Positions 54,743 to 63,164 of a stretch of DNA of 64,000 nt are shown here, piece after piece. Under the pieces are notes generated by a model. That model saw nothing but the letters and a program-made list of their open reading frames with translations. It did no database searches and was not told the DNA's origin. Made by a program: the position numbers and the translations under genes. Each line of letters opens with the position of its first letter. Positions within the stretch are counted from its first letter, which is position 1. The stretch is from Bacillota bacterium (GTDB lineage: Bacteria > Bacillota > Clostridia > Lachnospirales > Lachnospiraceae), in the NCBI GenBank assembly GCA_023421505.1, contig JAEZTJ010000008.1:62001-126000 (forward strand), read 5' to 3'.

Positions 54743-55024
54743 ATGCCGTTTTTACAACCAGACCATAAACCACATATCAAGCATCCATCCGGTAAAGTTG
54801 TCGAAGTCTTAGCATCTTTTAAGCCTAACGGTGATTTTATACCTCAGTATTTCCGTGTTGAGGATGATTACGAGGAACGCTTTACCTTTAAGATTGACGC
54901 TATCAGTCAAATCCGGGATAGAGTCGGTGTGAGGGTATTTGAGTGTGTTTATATGGCTTATGGTCAACGTAATGTGATTAGGCTGGCTTTTGATATTATG
55001 CGGTGCCTCTGGGTGATTGAATAG
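54743..55024 (+). CDS. Hypothetical phage protein on the opposite strand
   Basis: Product of 93 residues, predicted beta-rich (EVLASFKPNGDFIPQYFRVED and FECVYMAYGQRNVIRLAFD), ending CLWVIE. No family recognised. GGAG lies 7 bases before the ATG and a promoter is visible, so it is a real gene although all neighbours run the other way. Its 3' end overlaps the 3' end of the converging gene by 29 bases. Confidence 0.75.
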   Translation: MPFLQPDHKPHIKHPSGKVVEVLASFKPNGDFIPQYFRVEDDYEERFTFKIDAISQIRDRVGVRVFECVYMAYGQRNVIRLAFDIMRCLWVIE

Positions 55025-55733
55025 TTTCCTCCTTGCTTATCCGCTCAAACTCTATTACCCATACCCATGGATTGGCTTGCCATCCGTAGCGGTCAATGTC
55101 TGTCTTTTTCACGGTACTATTCCAGATAGAAATAAATCTTTCCTGCATCACTATAGATATGTTTTCGGTTTCCGGGTTTCTCATTCCCTCCTTATCGTAG
55201 TTGCTCCAATATTTATCTATATCTTGCAACCGTTCTACCTTAACCGCTTTCACTCTGAGGAATATTCTCGCTGCTTCCTTTGGCATATGTAATGATGGTT
55301 TCCACGGCATATTATCTTTATGTTCTCCTGTATCTTCATCAAGCCAATATGTAAAATTCGGTAATACATCTTCCGGACCGGCAGCGTAATAATATTTTTC
55401 AGTGCCTTCAATAATCTGATCGTTGCCGTCTAATTCATATCCATGTTGCCATGTTTCCCTTACATAGAGAACATCACCGATATTATATTTAGGCTTTACA
55501 ACATTACTTCTCACTCCCCAGACACCATGTGAACCTCTGGAATATAAACATGCTCCTGTTTCTATATGTCCCGTGTAATATTCTCCTAGTGAATATCCGC
55601 TCCATTCTGGGTTGTATCCGTCTTTCATTTGAAATTGAAATGGATTTCTCCTTGTAACCGTCTTTCTTCCGTCTAGGATTGCCCTGACCATTTCAGTGTT
55701 AAATAGTATCGGCTTCATTTTATTTTCTTGCAT
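54996..55733 (-). CDS. Phage ASCH-like protein
   Basis: Product of 245 residues beginning MKPILFNTEMVRAILDGRKTVTRR and containing YNIGDVLYVRETWQHGY and a C-terminal PWVWVIEF. This pattern is common in phage proteins with an ASCH/PUA-like RNA-binding fold; function is unknown. AAAGGAGG precedes the ATG. It overlaps the tiny Cys-rich gene upstream by 14 bases. Confidence 0.8.
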   Translation of the reverse strand: MQENKMKPILFNTEMVRAILDGRKTVTRRNPFQFQMKDGYNPEWSGYSLGEYYTGHIETGACLYSRGSHGVWGVRSNVVKPKYNIGDVLYVRETWQHGYELDGNDQIIEGTEKYYYAAGPEDVLPNFTYWLDEDTGEHKDNMPWKPSLHMPKEAARIFLRVKAVKVERLQDIDKYWSNYDKEGMRNPETENISIVMQERFISIWNSTVKKTDIDRYGWQANPWVWVIEFERISKEETIQSPRGTA

Positions 55734-55842
55734 CTGCTTTTCCCTCCTTTAAACTCTTACACTTATTTTTATACTTGCAGGCTTTGCAATAACCTTGGCA
55801 GTGTTCCGCTATGAATTTTATGATTTCATTGGTTGTCGGCAT
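55720..55842 (-). CDS. Tiny Cys-rich phage protein
   Basis: Product of 40 residues, MPTTNEIIKFIAEHCQGYC followed by KACKYKNKCKS, with four Cys in CxxxCxxCxxxxxC spacing that could bind zinc. GGAGG lies 7 bases before the ATG, and both ends overlap neighbours, typical of real phage genes missed by length cut-offs. Confidence 0.68.
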   Translation of the reverse strand: MPTTNEIIKFIAEHCQGYCKACKYKNKCKSLKEGKADARK

Positions 55843-56300
55843 GGGTTGTCCTCCTTGTATGGCTCTGGTTGTGGTTGCCATGCTGTAACCTCACAGTCAA
55901 TATAAACATGGGTATAATCAGGCCAATGTTCAATAACCTCATACCATCCACCTTTAACATAATAGGTATCTTCGGTTTCATCATACACTTCTAAGTCGTC
56001 GGAATTATCCCATCCCATGTCTTCGGCTTTTATGCTATGGTCTGGTATGTAAATCGCTTTGCAGGTTCCAAATCTGTATTTCTTGTTCCAGTCCATAAAC
56101 TCCTTGAATGTTATTTGAACGTTTTTGTTGACTTCTGGTAGTTCGCTGTCAACTGATATCCATCCGTTATTTAATTGCTGAGTGAGTGCAGATATTGCCA
56201 TCTGCAAAGCCTTATCGTGTTCTTCTGTGGTGTAAATTGCATCTAGTAAAGTTGATCTCTTTAATAGTTCTATTGACTTTTCAATCTCTTGCTTATTCAT
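55818..56300 (-). CDS. DUF551-containing phage protein
   Basis: Product of 160 residues. An N-terminal helical part (IEKSIELLKRSTLLDAIYTTEEHDKALQMAISAL) leads into the DUF551 core: NNGWISVDSELPEVNKNVQI at its start and VTAWQPQPEPYKED at its end, the usual Trp-x-Pro finish. Function is unknown but the family is common in prophages. GGAGG lies before the ATG. Confidence 0.86.
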   Translation of the reverse strand: MNKQEIEKSIELLKRSTLLDAIYTTEEHDKALQMAISALTQQLNNGWISVDSELPEVNKNVQITFKEFMDWNKKYRFGTCKAIYIPDHSIKAEDMGWDNSDDLEVYDETEDTYYVKGGWYEVIEHWPDYTHVYIDCEVTAWQPQPEPYKEDNPCRQPMKS

Positions 56301-56556
56301 CCTTTACCTCCACTTCCTCGACTTCTCCTAATTTACAACCACAATTTGGACAGTAATTATAATCTTTGTTAGTTACGTCTATCCCACAACAAGTAGTCTC
56401 AAATGTATCATCATCTAGAAAGTGATATACTTTCTTAGATATCTGCTTTTCTAATGCCTCTATAGCCTTTTCGTATTCTTTCCACGGTTCTGTATCCTTT
56501 AAGTAACATGACTGATTATGTCTCATGCTTTTTATTACTAAGTCAAAATTATTCAT
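56293..56556 (-). CDS. Phage zinc-ribbon protein
   Basis: Product of 87 residues: a helical N-terminal half and a C-terminal zinc ribbon (TTCCGIDVTNKDYNYCPNCG), then an acidic tail. Possibly nucleic-acid binding. Its stop overlaps the next start. Confidence 0.78.
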   Translation of the reverse strand: MNNFDLVIKSMRHNQSCYLKDTEPWKEYEKAIEALEKQISKKVYHFLDDDTFETTCCGIDVTNKDYNYCPNCGCKLGEVEEVEVKDE

Positions 56557-56936
56557 CCTTGACAGCTCCTTCCTAATACACTCATGTCGTATCCGCTTCT
56601 TATGAATGTAAGTGTTTTATTGTGGTTAATTGCATTCCCTAAATAAATATAAATTTCGTCCATATCGTCCTCTGTAAAATTCGTTCCGAGGAAGGTATTT
56701 AGTCCTTTAAGCATAAATTCATGGAACTTCTTATTTCTCCATTCTGTTCTATATGGTGCTGTTTTGTGAGCTGGTCTTGAAAACCATTTGATCACTTTAC
56801 ATTCAACATCTTCTCGGTTATTACAGTTCGAAAGGATTATGTATTGATTGCTGTATCGATGTGCTATAAATTCATCGTTGTGGTTTATAAAGCTGTTCGG
56901 AAATGCTTTCAATAACTCTGCTATGAAATCACTCAT
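56553..56936 (-). CDS. Hypothetical phage protein
   Basis: About 127 residues from the ATG at 56936, which follows GGAGGG; the longer frame to 57002 is rejected. A mixed alpha/beta protein with FSRPAHKTAPYRTEWRNKKFHEF in the middle and no motif recognised. Confidence 0.72.
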   Translation of the reverse strand: MSDFIAELLKAFPNSFINHNDEFIAHRYSNQYIILSNCNNREDVECKVIKWFSRPAHKTAPYRTEWRNKKFHEFMLKGLNTFLGTNFTEDDMDEIYIYLGNAINHNKTLTFIRSGYDMSVLGRSCQG

Positions 56937-56937
56937 G

Positions 56938-57300
56938 CTATCCCTCCGCTTCTTCATCTGATGGCATCTGGAATACTGAACGTACAATATCAGCATATTC
57001 ATGAAGCGGTATATTCCCTGCCATTCTGCGGTGCTCTTCCCCCGAAAGGTTTCTAAATAACTCCACGGCGTTATAGAAATCCTGTATCATATCCAGCACC
57101 TTGATTGCTTTGGCTTCGGTTGAATAGTGTCCGATAAACAGCGTCTTCTCGTATCCGCTGTATGCTACATACCATGTGTTCGCGTTTTCTTCATCTCGGT
57201 ATATGTTTCTTAATCCTTCTACTCTGTACCCGCAAATATCTACAGATTCAATGTTGTCTAAATTGATAATTGATTTCTTATCCTGTGATCTTATTAACAT
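56938..57300 (-). CDS. Phage conserved hypothetical protein
   Basis: Product of 120 residues starting MLIRSQDKKSIINLDNIESV, a start shared by many prophage proteins of Firmicutes, with the GHYSTEAKAIKVLDMIQDFY region. Function is unknown. AAAGGAG precedes the ATG. Confidence 0.8.
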   Translation of the reverse strand: MLIRSQDKKSIINLDNIESVDICGYRVEGLRNIYRDEENANTWYVAYSGYEKTLFIGHYSTEAKAIKVLDMIQDFYNAVELFRNLSGEEHRRMAGNIPLHEYADIVRSVFQMPSDEEAEG

Positions 57301-57315
57301 AACTGCTCCTTTCCT

Positions 57316-58173
57316 CTATGAGGTTGCTAAATCTAATTCTAATTGGTTTGGATCTTCGTTCATCCACCATGTAAATACTTCTTCACCTGTTTTCCACTCG
57401 GTCGGAAGTCCTCGTCTTAATCTCTCTTGAATCATGTGGTCAAAGGCTCGTATGTAAAGGTTCTGGTATTTGGGGTATACTGAAAATTCAAAATACCTTT
57501 TCTTTGAAGCTATTGGACAGCCTATACAACCAACTCTGTCAAACCCTCTGCAATATAGCGGATTACATTTAATCTTTTCGGAGTGTATATAATCCCATGT
57601 GTCCGTATTAGTCCATTCTAAAATTGGATTGCATACAGATTTTGCCCTAATCTCGCACTTTTCAAAAAACCTTCTTTGAATATCATTGTCCTCTGTGAGA
57701 ATAATTTTATTTTTCTTTGTACTTCCGAGTATCTCCATGCCCCCTCTTGTAGATCTCTGGACACTTTCGTCCCATCTAACTCCGGTGGTTATCATTCTAT
57801 TGTCGCCCGCTCCCTCTTTGAGAATTTGACAACAATATCTTGCAGCTCTGATTGGCGGAATTAATTTTTGAGGAATGAGTGTCCACATAGAAATTGGATT
57901 ACCTTGATATCTAGGCTTTTCAATAGTACATTTAATTCCTTTGAGTTCGAGATCATAAAACTTCTTTTTGATGTGCCTTACCGTCTCTGGAGCATCGGCG
58001 GTTGTATGGCTGTTCTGGACCTCAAACGGTATGCCGCTTCTGATTGTTAGTTCTAATGAAACATCACTATCTTTACCGCCCGAATATGTAACTAGAAGTG
58101 GTTGCCCATAATATCTCAACGACATTTCGCTTGCCATCTTTAATCGTTCAATTGACTTCTGTTCTAAGTCCAT
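57316..58173 (-). CDS. Phage PAPS-reductase/ATP-pyrophosphatase family protein
   Basis: Product of 285 residues. The PP-loop is TYSGGKDSDVSLEL near residue 30, a Cys pair lies in ARYCCQILK, and a C-terminal cluster CNPLYCRGFDRVGCIGCP could hold an iron-sulfur cluster. It is related to PAPS reductases and to the DndC/sulfurtransferase group. In phages such proteins are suspected to act on sulfur in nucleic acids, but no dnd partners are present, so the role is open. AGGAGG precedes the ATG. Confidence 0.87.
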   Translation of the reverse strand: MDLEQKSIERLKMASEMSLRYYGQPLLVTYSGGKDSDVSLELTIRSGIPFEVQNSHTTADAPETVRHIKKKFYDLELKGIKCTIEKPRYQGNPISMWTLIPQKLIPPIRAARYCCQILKEGAGDNRMITTGVRWDESVQRSTRGGMEILGSTKKNKIILTEDNDIQRRFFEKCEIRAKSVCNPILEWTNTDTWDYIHSEKIKCNPLYCRGFDRVGCIGCPIASKKRYFEFSVYPKYQNLYIRAFDHMIQERLRRGLPTEWKTGEEVFTWWMNEDPNQLELDLATS

Positions 58174-58184
58174 TTAATCCCTCC

Positions 58185-58667
58185 TTATAAGGTTGCTATA
58201 AATTCTGATAGTTTTATCTGGTTATCTACAGGCAACGTTAACATTTCTTCACTCGCTTTTTTACAAAATTCCTTTGATATCTCAAATCCATAACTATGCC
58301 TATTAAGTTCCATGCAGGCTCTCAATGTCGTTCCGCTGCCCGCGCAAGGATCTATTACAACGTCACCTTCATCCGTGAATATCTCGATCAATCGTTTAAG
58401 TACAGCCACCGGTTTCTGTGTTGGATGAATTTTAGGATACTCTTTCCCGTCCTTCTTCCACTCGAACCAATTAAATATCATTTTGCCCGTTCCGGTTATA
58501 GGCTTTCCATTTTCGCCTATCTGCCTGCCATTGTTAAACTTAGGAAGCTTATCACGATATAGTACAACTGCGTGTTCTGTGGCTCCTACAATCCTCATAT
58601 TTGCCTTAAGGACCTGCGTAGAATAATTCTTGATAAAGAATATAGGGTAGCTATTAGGAAAACCTCT
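58185..58667 (-). pseudogene. DNA methyltransferase lacking its N-terminal half
   Basis: The frame carries the C-terminal half of an N6/N4 DNA methyltransferase: HAVVLYRDKLPKF, HPTQKPVAVLKRLIE and VIDPCAGSGTTLRACMELNR (SAM-binding motif), to a normal end. Coding sequence continues upstream of the first ATG (58598) as SYPIFFIKNYSTQVLKAN and closes at a TAA (58668-58670). No start codon exists in that stretch and the DPPY catalytic motif is absent. A ribosome-binding-like AAAGGAG abuts the TAA, suggesting a deletion removed the first half. Catalysis should be lost. Confidence 0.8.
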
Positions 58668-58704
58668 TTACTCCTTTCGATTTAATTGCTGTTTGCGGTT
58701 AACA

Positions 58705-59115
58705 TTACACCGCCTGCCTTTCTCTCTTTTCGCACCAATGAGGTCTTGATTTACATTTTTGATTAATCATTCTCATTGAAGCCATGCATAAGTAATGCGT
58801 GTTTAATTTAGTATCAAGTATTTCTTTACGATTCTCGCACCCATCACACTTTATAGCCTTTCTGGCTTCTCTTTTTGCTTTCTTCGAAGCCAATGCTTTA
58901 TCCTTATTTTTTAAATACCATTCTCTGCGTCGTTTCTTTTCAACATCAATATGGTTAAAATAATATTTCCTTCGAATAGCTTTACGTTTTTCTGGATTTT
59001 TTCTAGCCCATTCTTTGGCACGTTCGCTGCCGTCTTGTCTTTCATCCCGGGTGCAATCATCAAATGGGCAGCTAAGGCATTGCTGTGGTGCTGGGCTTAT
59101 GTAAGGGCATTTCAT
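58705..59115 (-). CDS. Hypothetical Cys-rich, basic phage protein
   Basis: Product of 136 residues. Cys clusters at both ends (CPYISPAPQQCLSCPFDDC and CDGCENRKEILD with HWC) enclose a very basic helical middle (KKRRREWYLKNKDKALASKK). A zinc- and nucleic-acid-binding role is likely. The ATG overlaps the previous stop. Confidence 0.75.
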   Translation of the reverse strand: MKCPYISPAPQQCLSCPFDDCTRDERQDGSERAKEWARKNPEKRKAIRRKYYFNHIDVEKKRRREWYLKNKDKALASKKAKREARKAIKCDGCENRKEILDTKLNTHYLCMASMRMINQKCKSRPHWCEKRERQAV

Positions 59116-59405
59116 AAAATTACCTCCGGATTAACCACCTTTCTCCACTTATCCCATTCATCCTGCCATTCAGGCGGCATAGGAGTAACAATTCTCTCAA
59201 TTGGTTTATTGCTGTCAACAAGGCATCTAGTAATATGATATTTTCCATCATAGATGTATCCGCTCTCTGCATAAGCAGAAACTTTGTCCTTGGGGATTCC
59301 AATAGTATCGCAAACATCTGCAAGCGGTACGTTTTTAAGCGTATATTCCATTGTGGTAGTATCCAAAACATTGTAATTGTATAAGACTTTACCCATTATC
59401 TTCAT
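59112..59405 (-). CDS. Hypothetical phage protein with helix-turn-helix-like start
   Basis: Product of 97 residues. MEYTLKNVPLADVCDTIGI followed by PKDKVSAYAESG has the look of a DNA-binding turn, as in small phage proteins paired with HNH/AP2 genes; not recognised with certainty. It overlaps both neighbours. Confidence 0.7.
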   Translation of the reverse strand: MKIMGKVLYNYNVLDTTTMEYTLKNVPLADVCDTIGIPKDKVSAYAESGYIYDGKYHITRCLVDSNKPIERIVTPMPPEWQDEWDKWRKVVNPEVIL

Positions 59406-59616
59406 TCCTTTCCATGTAGGATTTTTCTATATAATCAACTGTTGAAATAATTCGATCTCTAAAATATTTATGAGTAAATTTGCGGTCAAGTTGTCTGGAC
59501 TCTTCGAGAACTACATCCCAATTCGGCTCCTTGACAGCAATCCATTTCTTAAGGAATGCATATTCGGCGTTGAAGAAGGACTGAACCTCTTGAAATGTTG
59601 GGTTTCTTTCTTCCAT
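59389..59616 (-). CDS. Hypothetical small phage protein
   Basis: Product of 75 residues, mostly helical and charged (KEPNWDVVLEESRQLDRKF). No family recognised. AGGAGG precedes the ATG. Confidence 0.7.
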   Translation of the reverse strand: MEERNPTFQEVQSFFNAEYAFLKKWIAVKEPNWDVVLEESRQLDRKFTHKYFRDRIISTVDYIEKSYMERNEDNG

Positions 59617-59627
59617 CTGAAAACCTC

Positions 59628-59852
59628 CTATCTTTGACCGACTACACCTTTTCTGGCTCTCTGATGTACCATAAGGCTCCTAATTGCAAATTCGCGATAT
59701 TCTTTTTCAATATTGCGTTTCTTAGATACTGTAGCATTAAATTCTTCGCGTTCTCTTTTATATAGAAGATACTGCTCACAAGTTGAGTGACATGTCATAG
59801 AACGGTTAGAACAATTAAAGCATGGTACTTTCGTGTTTATAGCTGTTCTCAT
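59628..59852 (-). CDS. Small phage Cys-rich protein
   Basis: Product of 74 residues with CFNCSNRSMTCHSTCEQY near the N-terminus, a zinc-ligand-like set found in many small phage proteins, and a basic C-terminal tail. AGGAGG precedes the ATG. Confidence 0.75.
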   Translation of the reverse strand: MRTAINTKVPCFNCSNRSMTCHSTCEQYLLYKREREEFNATVSKKRNIEKEYREFAIRSLMVHQRARKGVVGQR

Positions 59853-59862
59853 TTAAAACCTC

Positions 59863-61782
59863 CTAGTTGAAAGGTAGTTCGCCCTGCAAATCCTCAGGAA
59901 CTTTCATAAATCCTTCATCGTCTGTTATGTCGCTGACTCCATTGTTATCCGGAATTTTAAGAACCACACACCAGCTTTGCGCTCCATCGATGCGCTTCTG
60001 CTTGGTTGGCCTGTCCTTTGCCCTTTCAAGCAATCCTTTTTTGTCAGCCCATGAAAGAAATGATTTATCGGAGAAGTTACCTTTCTTGGCAAACTGGCTG
60101 AAAATATTTTTTTGGATGACTACATAACCATTATCATAAGCGCCCCATATTTCACCTTTGTATTTACCGTTTTCCTCTGGAATAAACTTATTACGATTGA
60201 TATTGACCTCTGACATAATGAATTCGTAGGCTCTTTCATTTTCACTGACCTCTCCTTTGTTCTTAAGGAGATTTACACAGGTTTCAAAGTCGAGATATAC
60301 GCCATCATTAAATATGTACTCGGTAGCAATACGATCTGCTGTCAAGAGGATGCTCATTGGTAGGATTTGTTTGTCTTCCTTTTCGACTCCCTGGTCCTTT
60401 GCTTTTTTTATGATTGCCTTTTGTGCCTGTTGCTGTATTTCACGGATTTTCTCAATTCCAATTTCTTTGACAGCATCAAGAAACAATTTTCCTGCGAAAC
60501 CATAATTCTTCTTAAGTATCCCAACCACTTCATTACCATTTGGAAACATATTTTCATCGAGACACTCAACATCGATAATTCTATTGACAGCACCGCCCTG
60601 CATGGTTTCAGTGACTAAGGAATGTTCGTAGTTTGTGAGGATAATATTTTTCCATGAGGTCGAGGGATTAAGGCCTAACCCTACATTTGCACGATCTTTT
60701 CCCTTACCGGAGCAAAGCATATATACTAGGGCTGAAAAATCTCCTTGATATTTCTCTTTTACTTGCGACATATCATCTAGCATCATTGGAAGGTTATTGA
60801 GCATGTCAAGTCTTAACTCCAATGCTGTCACTGTTGACTTTGGGTCTGTCATGTAATTAAATCCGTCCGGGTTCGCCCAGCAAGAGGTTGCAATCATCAT
60901 ACAGACGGTTTTACCTTTTCCGGTTGAAGTCCAGAGGTTTAATACAAATGGTAGGGCGTTCAACGGTTCTAATAGTACGCTTGCAAGGGCTCCAACAATA
61001 GAAATCTTAGGTTCAAACCGATCTGATTGACGGATTTCCTTAATAAGATTAAGCCACTTATCGTAACTCCCAGCCTCATTGATGCTGTCGATGGTTTCCT
61101 TAAACTTGTTCTCGTTATCAAACTCAAATTTATCACTATATGGCATAAACTCACCTCTGGCCCATCCGAGCTTACTGACTGAATATTGCCTCTCAATCAT
61201 ATTCTGGTTCCATGCCTCCATTTCTGATATATATCTTACGAAGTGCTTTGCGGTTTCGCTGTTTACTCCGATTCCGATTTCGGCAAGCTGTGTCGTAGCT
61301 CTGGATGCAGATGCAACAATTCCTTTTTCGACCGTGATATCATCCCATTTGCCATAAGCTTTGTATGCTAGTTTCATTTTAACTTTGCCGGTGTTGATAT
61401 TCTGCATGATACCGACCGGGATAACTGGATTGTATGAAGCGGTTATTTCTGCACCGATCATGTTAGTTCCTTTTACACCGTTTTCATTAACTATCCATGC
61501 TCCACAAAACATTTGAGGATATGGACTATCAAGGTTGGTCATAGGGGAATCACAGTTTTGCATTGATGGTAATTGTTTTGTTTCTTTTGTTTCCTTATCC
61601 CTCTTTTTCTTATAGGCCTTGTACATAGTTTCGAATTTGGATTTTACTCCGACTGCTTTAGCCTGATCGGTTATAGTAAGCAATGTTGCAGCTTGAATAA
61701 ATTCATCCTCGATGTCAAATATTTCTTTGAATACTTCTTCTTCCAGTATCGTAACTGCTGTCAATGAAGCTATTTCTGTCAA
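59863..61782 (-). CDS. DUF927 phage replication helicase-like ATPase
   Basis: Product of 639 residues starting at TTG behind GAGGTG. The DUF927 ATPase core has Walker A STGKGKT (286-292), Walker B LPMMLDDMS (331-339) and the NIILTNYEHSL sensor region. DUF927 proteins act as replicative helicase-like ATPases in phages and plasmids. With the CHC2 zinc-finger protein directly upstream it probably forms the phage primase-helicase. Confidence 0.88.
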   Translation of the reverse strand: MTEIASLTAVTILEEEVFKEIFDIEDEFIQAATLLTITDQAKAVGVKSKFETMYKAYKKKRDKETKETKQLPSMQNCDSPMTNLDSPYPQMFCGAWIVNENGVKGTNMIGAEITASYNPVIPVGIMQNINTGKVKMKLAYKAYGKWDDITVEKGIVASASRATTQLAEIGIGVNSETAKHFVRYISEMEAWNQNMIERQYSVSKLGWARGEFMPYSDKFEFDNENKFKETIDSINEAGSYDKWLNLIKEIRQSDRFEPKISIVGALASVLLEPLNALPFVLNLWTSTGKGKTVCMMIATSCWANPDGFNYMTDPKSTVTALELRLDMLNNLPMMLDDMSQVKEKYQGDFSALVYMLCSGKGKDRANVGLGLNPSTSWKNIILTNYEHSLVTETMQGGAVNRIIDVECLDENMFPNGNEVVGILKKNYGFAGKLFLDAVKEIGIEKIREIQQQAQKAIIKKAKDQGVEKEDKQILPMSILLTADRIATEYIFNDGVYLDFETCVNLLKNKGEVSENERAYEFIMSEVNINRNKFIPEENGKYKGEIWGAYDNGYVVIQKNIFSQFAKKGNFSDKSFLSWADKKGLLERAKDRPTKQKRIDGAQSWCVVLKIPDNNGVSDITDDEGFMKVPEDLQGELPFN

Positions 61783-61839
61783 AGGTTTTTCACCTCTATT
61801 CTGTTTGTGACATCTATATAAATTAAGAACATCATCGTA

Positions 61840-62382
61840 TCAATCCTTTCGTAATTGACTGAATTTTTCTTCCCATTCCCATGTGACTTTCGGCAATTCA
61901 TTTTGACAGTAACAATACATCTCTGAGAATGGTTCTTCCCTGTCAATGATGCTCTTATAGGCATATATATAACTTCCTAATCGCTTTAAATCGGCTTTGA
62001 TTTGTTGTGATAGTAATAATTGCTGTTGGCGGTCGTGTTCGGCTTTTTGAGCCTTTCTGCGGACCTCTTCATCAACGGTTCCGGTTTCAGATATCTGTAT
62101 TCCGAACCGCTCCGCTAACAATATTCCTGCTTCTTTAGATGTGAGGTTTTCATACAGTTCCGTGAACCTCGTAACATCTCCACCTTGACCGCATCCCCTG
62201 CAGTAGAACCCCCGATAACCCTCATAGATTATCATGCTCGGTGTCCGCTCTGAACCTCCACCATGAAACGGACACCTTATGAAGTTAACACTACCTTTTT
62301 TATAGATTTGCATTCCATAGAAATTAACTAACTGTATCATTGTTATGGAATTGCGGAGGATATGAAAATCTTCTTTAGTCAT
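61840..62382 (-). CDS. CHC2 zinc-finger primase-like protein
   Basis: About 180 residues from the ATG at 62382, which overlaps the previous stop (ATGACTAA); a longer frame to 62415 has only a weak site. The DnaG-type zinc finger is complete: Cys37, His40, Cys61, Cys64 in IRCPFHGGG and FYCRGCGQGGDV. The rest is helical. There is no TOPRIM polymerase domain, so it is a DNA-recognition subunit that needs a partner. Confidence 0.88.
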   Translation of the reverse strand: MTKEDFHILRNSITMIQLVNFYGMQIYKKGSVNFIRCPFHGGGSERTPSMIIYEGYRGFYCRGCGQGGDVTRFTELYENLTSKEAGILLAERFGIQISETGTVDEEVRRKAQKAEHDRQQQLLLSQQIKADLKRLGSYIYAYKSIIDREEPFSEMYCYCQNELPKVTWEWEEKFSQLRKD

Positions 62383-62596
62383 AAGGCATTTGATTGACCG
62401 AGTCAGCCAATTCATTGTATGCCTTGCACCAGATATTCCACTGTTGTGTTGCGTGCGCCAGATCTTTATTTAATCTATCAATTTCATTAAAGACGCTAGA
62501 TAATATTTCAGTTACATCACAGTTTATACATCTGTGAAAAGGACAATTGTCATGCATACAAATTTCACACTCTTTCGCTTTTTCTAAATTACTCAT
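62375..62596 (-). CDS. Hypothetical Cys-rich phage protein
   Basis: Product of 73 residues with CEICMHDNCPFHRCINC near the start, enough ligands for one or two zinc ions, and a helical remainder. It overlaps both neighbours. Confidence 0.7.
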   Translation of the reverse strand: MSNLEKAKECEICMHDNCPFHRCINCDVTEILSSVFNEIDRLNKDLAHATQQWNIWCKAYNELADSVNQMPYD

Positions 62597-62774
62597 CCAC
62601 TACCTCCCACTTAATCATCGAACAAATATATTCGCCGCAAGTCACATCTTCGGGCTTATGACATTCCGGTTTGAAATTGCATAGGTTGCTACAGCTATCA
62701 CACTTGATTGACCGTTTTAGAAGAGTTTGTTCGGATTTGGTGCATTTAATTTCGATTATATTAACCGCCTCCAT
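62589..62774 (-). CDS. Hypothetical Cys-rich phage protein
   Basis: Product of 61 residues: CTKSEQ, then CDSCSNLCNFKPECHKPEDVTC. Five to six Cys and a His suggest zinc binding. No family recognised; overlaps both neighbours. Confidence 0.68.
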   Translation of the reverse strand: MEAVNIIEIKCTKSEQTLLKRSIKCDSCSNLCNFKPECHKPEDVTCGEYICSMIKWEVVDE

Positions 62775-63006
62775 TCAGTTTATCTTGAATGTATTTATGC
62801 ATCTTTTTGAGTAGATTCAAAGCCGTTTCATTCTTGCCGAATTCATTCCATTTATCTGCCACATCTTCAAAAGCTTGTCGGTATCCGCTGTCAAAGTCAG
62901 ACGGCTTCATCTTGAATTTGTAATCCTTATATAATTCACGCACCATATCAAGAATCAAAAACGTAATGAAAAATGAAACTGCATAATCCAATCTGATATA
63001 GGTCAT
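62761..63006 (-). CDS. Hypothetical phage protein with hydrophobic start
   Basis: Product of 81 residues. A short hydrophobic stretch (about 7-20, YAVSFFITFLILDM) may anchor it in the membrane; the remainder is helical and charged. Its ATG overlaps the stop of the tiny gene upstream. Confidence 0.68.
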   Translation of the reverse strand: MTYIRLDYAVSFFITFLILDMVRELYKDYKFKMKPSDFDSGYRQAFEDVADKWNEFGKNETALNLLKKMHKYIQDKLNGGG

Positions 63007-63164
63007 TTGGCATCGTCCCCTTCCCAGTGCGGTTCGAATGGATTGTCAAAACAACTTCCACCGCCTAAATTGATATGACTGCAATTATCTTTGTGCTTAC
63101 AGTTATCGCAAGATGAAAAGAGAAATTCCTTGATGGATTTCATTAATCTCTTAAACACCAACAT
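63003..63164 (-). CDS. Tiny Cys-rich phage protein
   Basis: Product of 53 residues: MLVFKRLMKSIKEFLFSSC, then DNCKHKDNCSHINLGGGSC. The four-Cys/two-His set resembles the neighbouring Cys-rich proteins. It overlaps the nuclease gene by 14 bases (AGGCGG ahead of the ATG) and its stop overlaps the next start (ATGA). An internal ATG at 63143 is possible. Confidence 0.65.
   Translation of the reverse strand: MLVFKRLMKSIKEFLFSSCDNCKHKDNCSHINLGGGSCFDNPFEPHWEGDDAK

Noticed and set aside
59120..59371. Second minus-strand frame inside the 97-residue phage gene
   Set aside because: Shadow of the gene at 59112-59405, which has overlapping start/stop signals with both neighbours.
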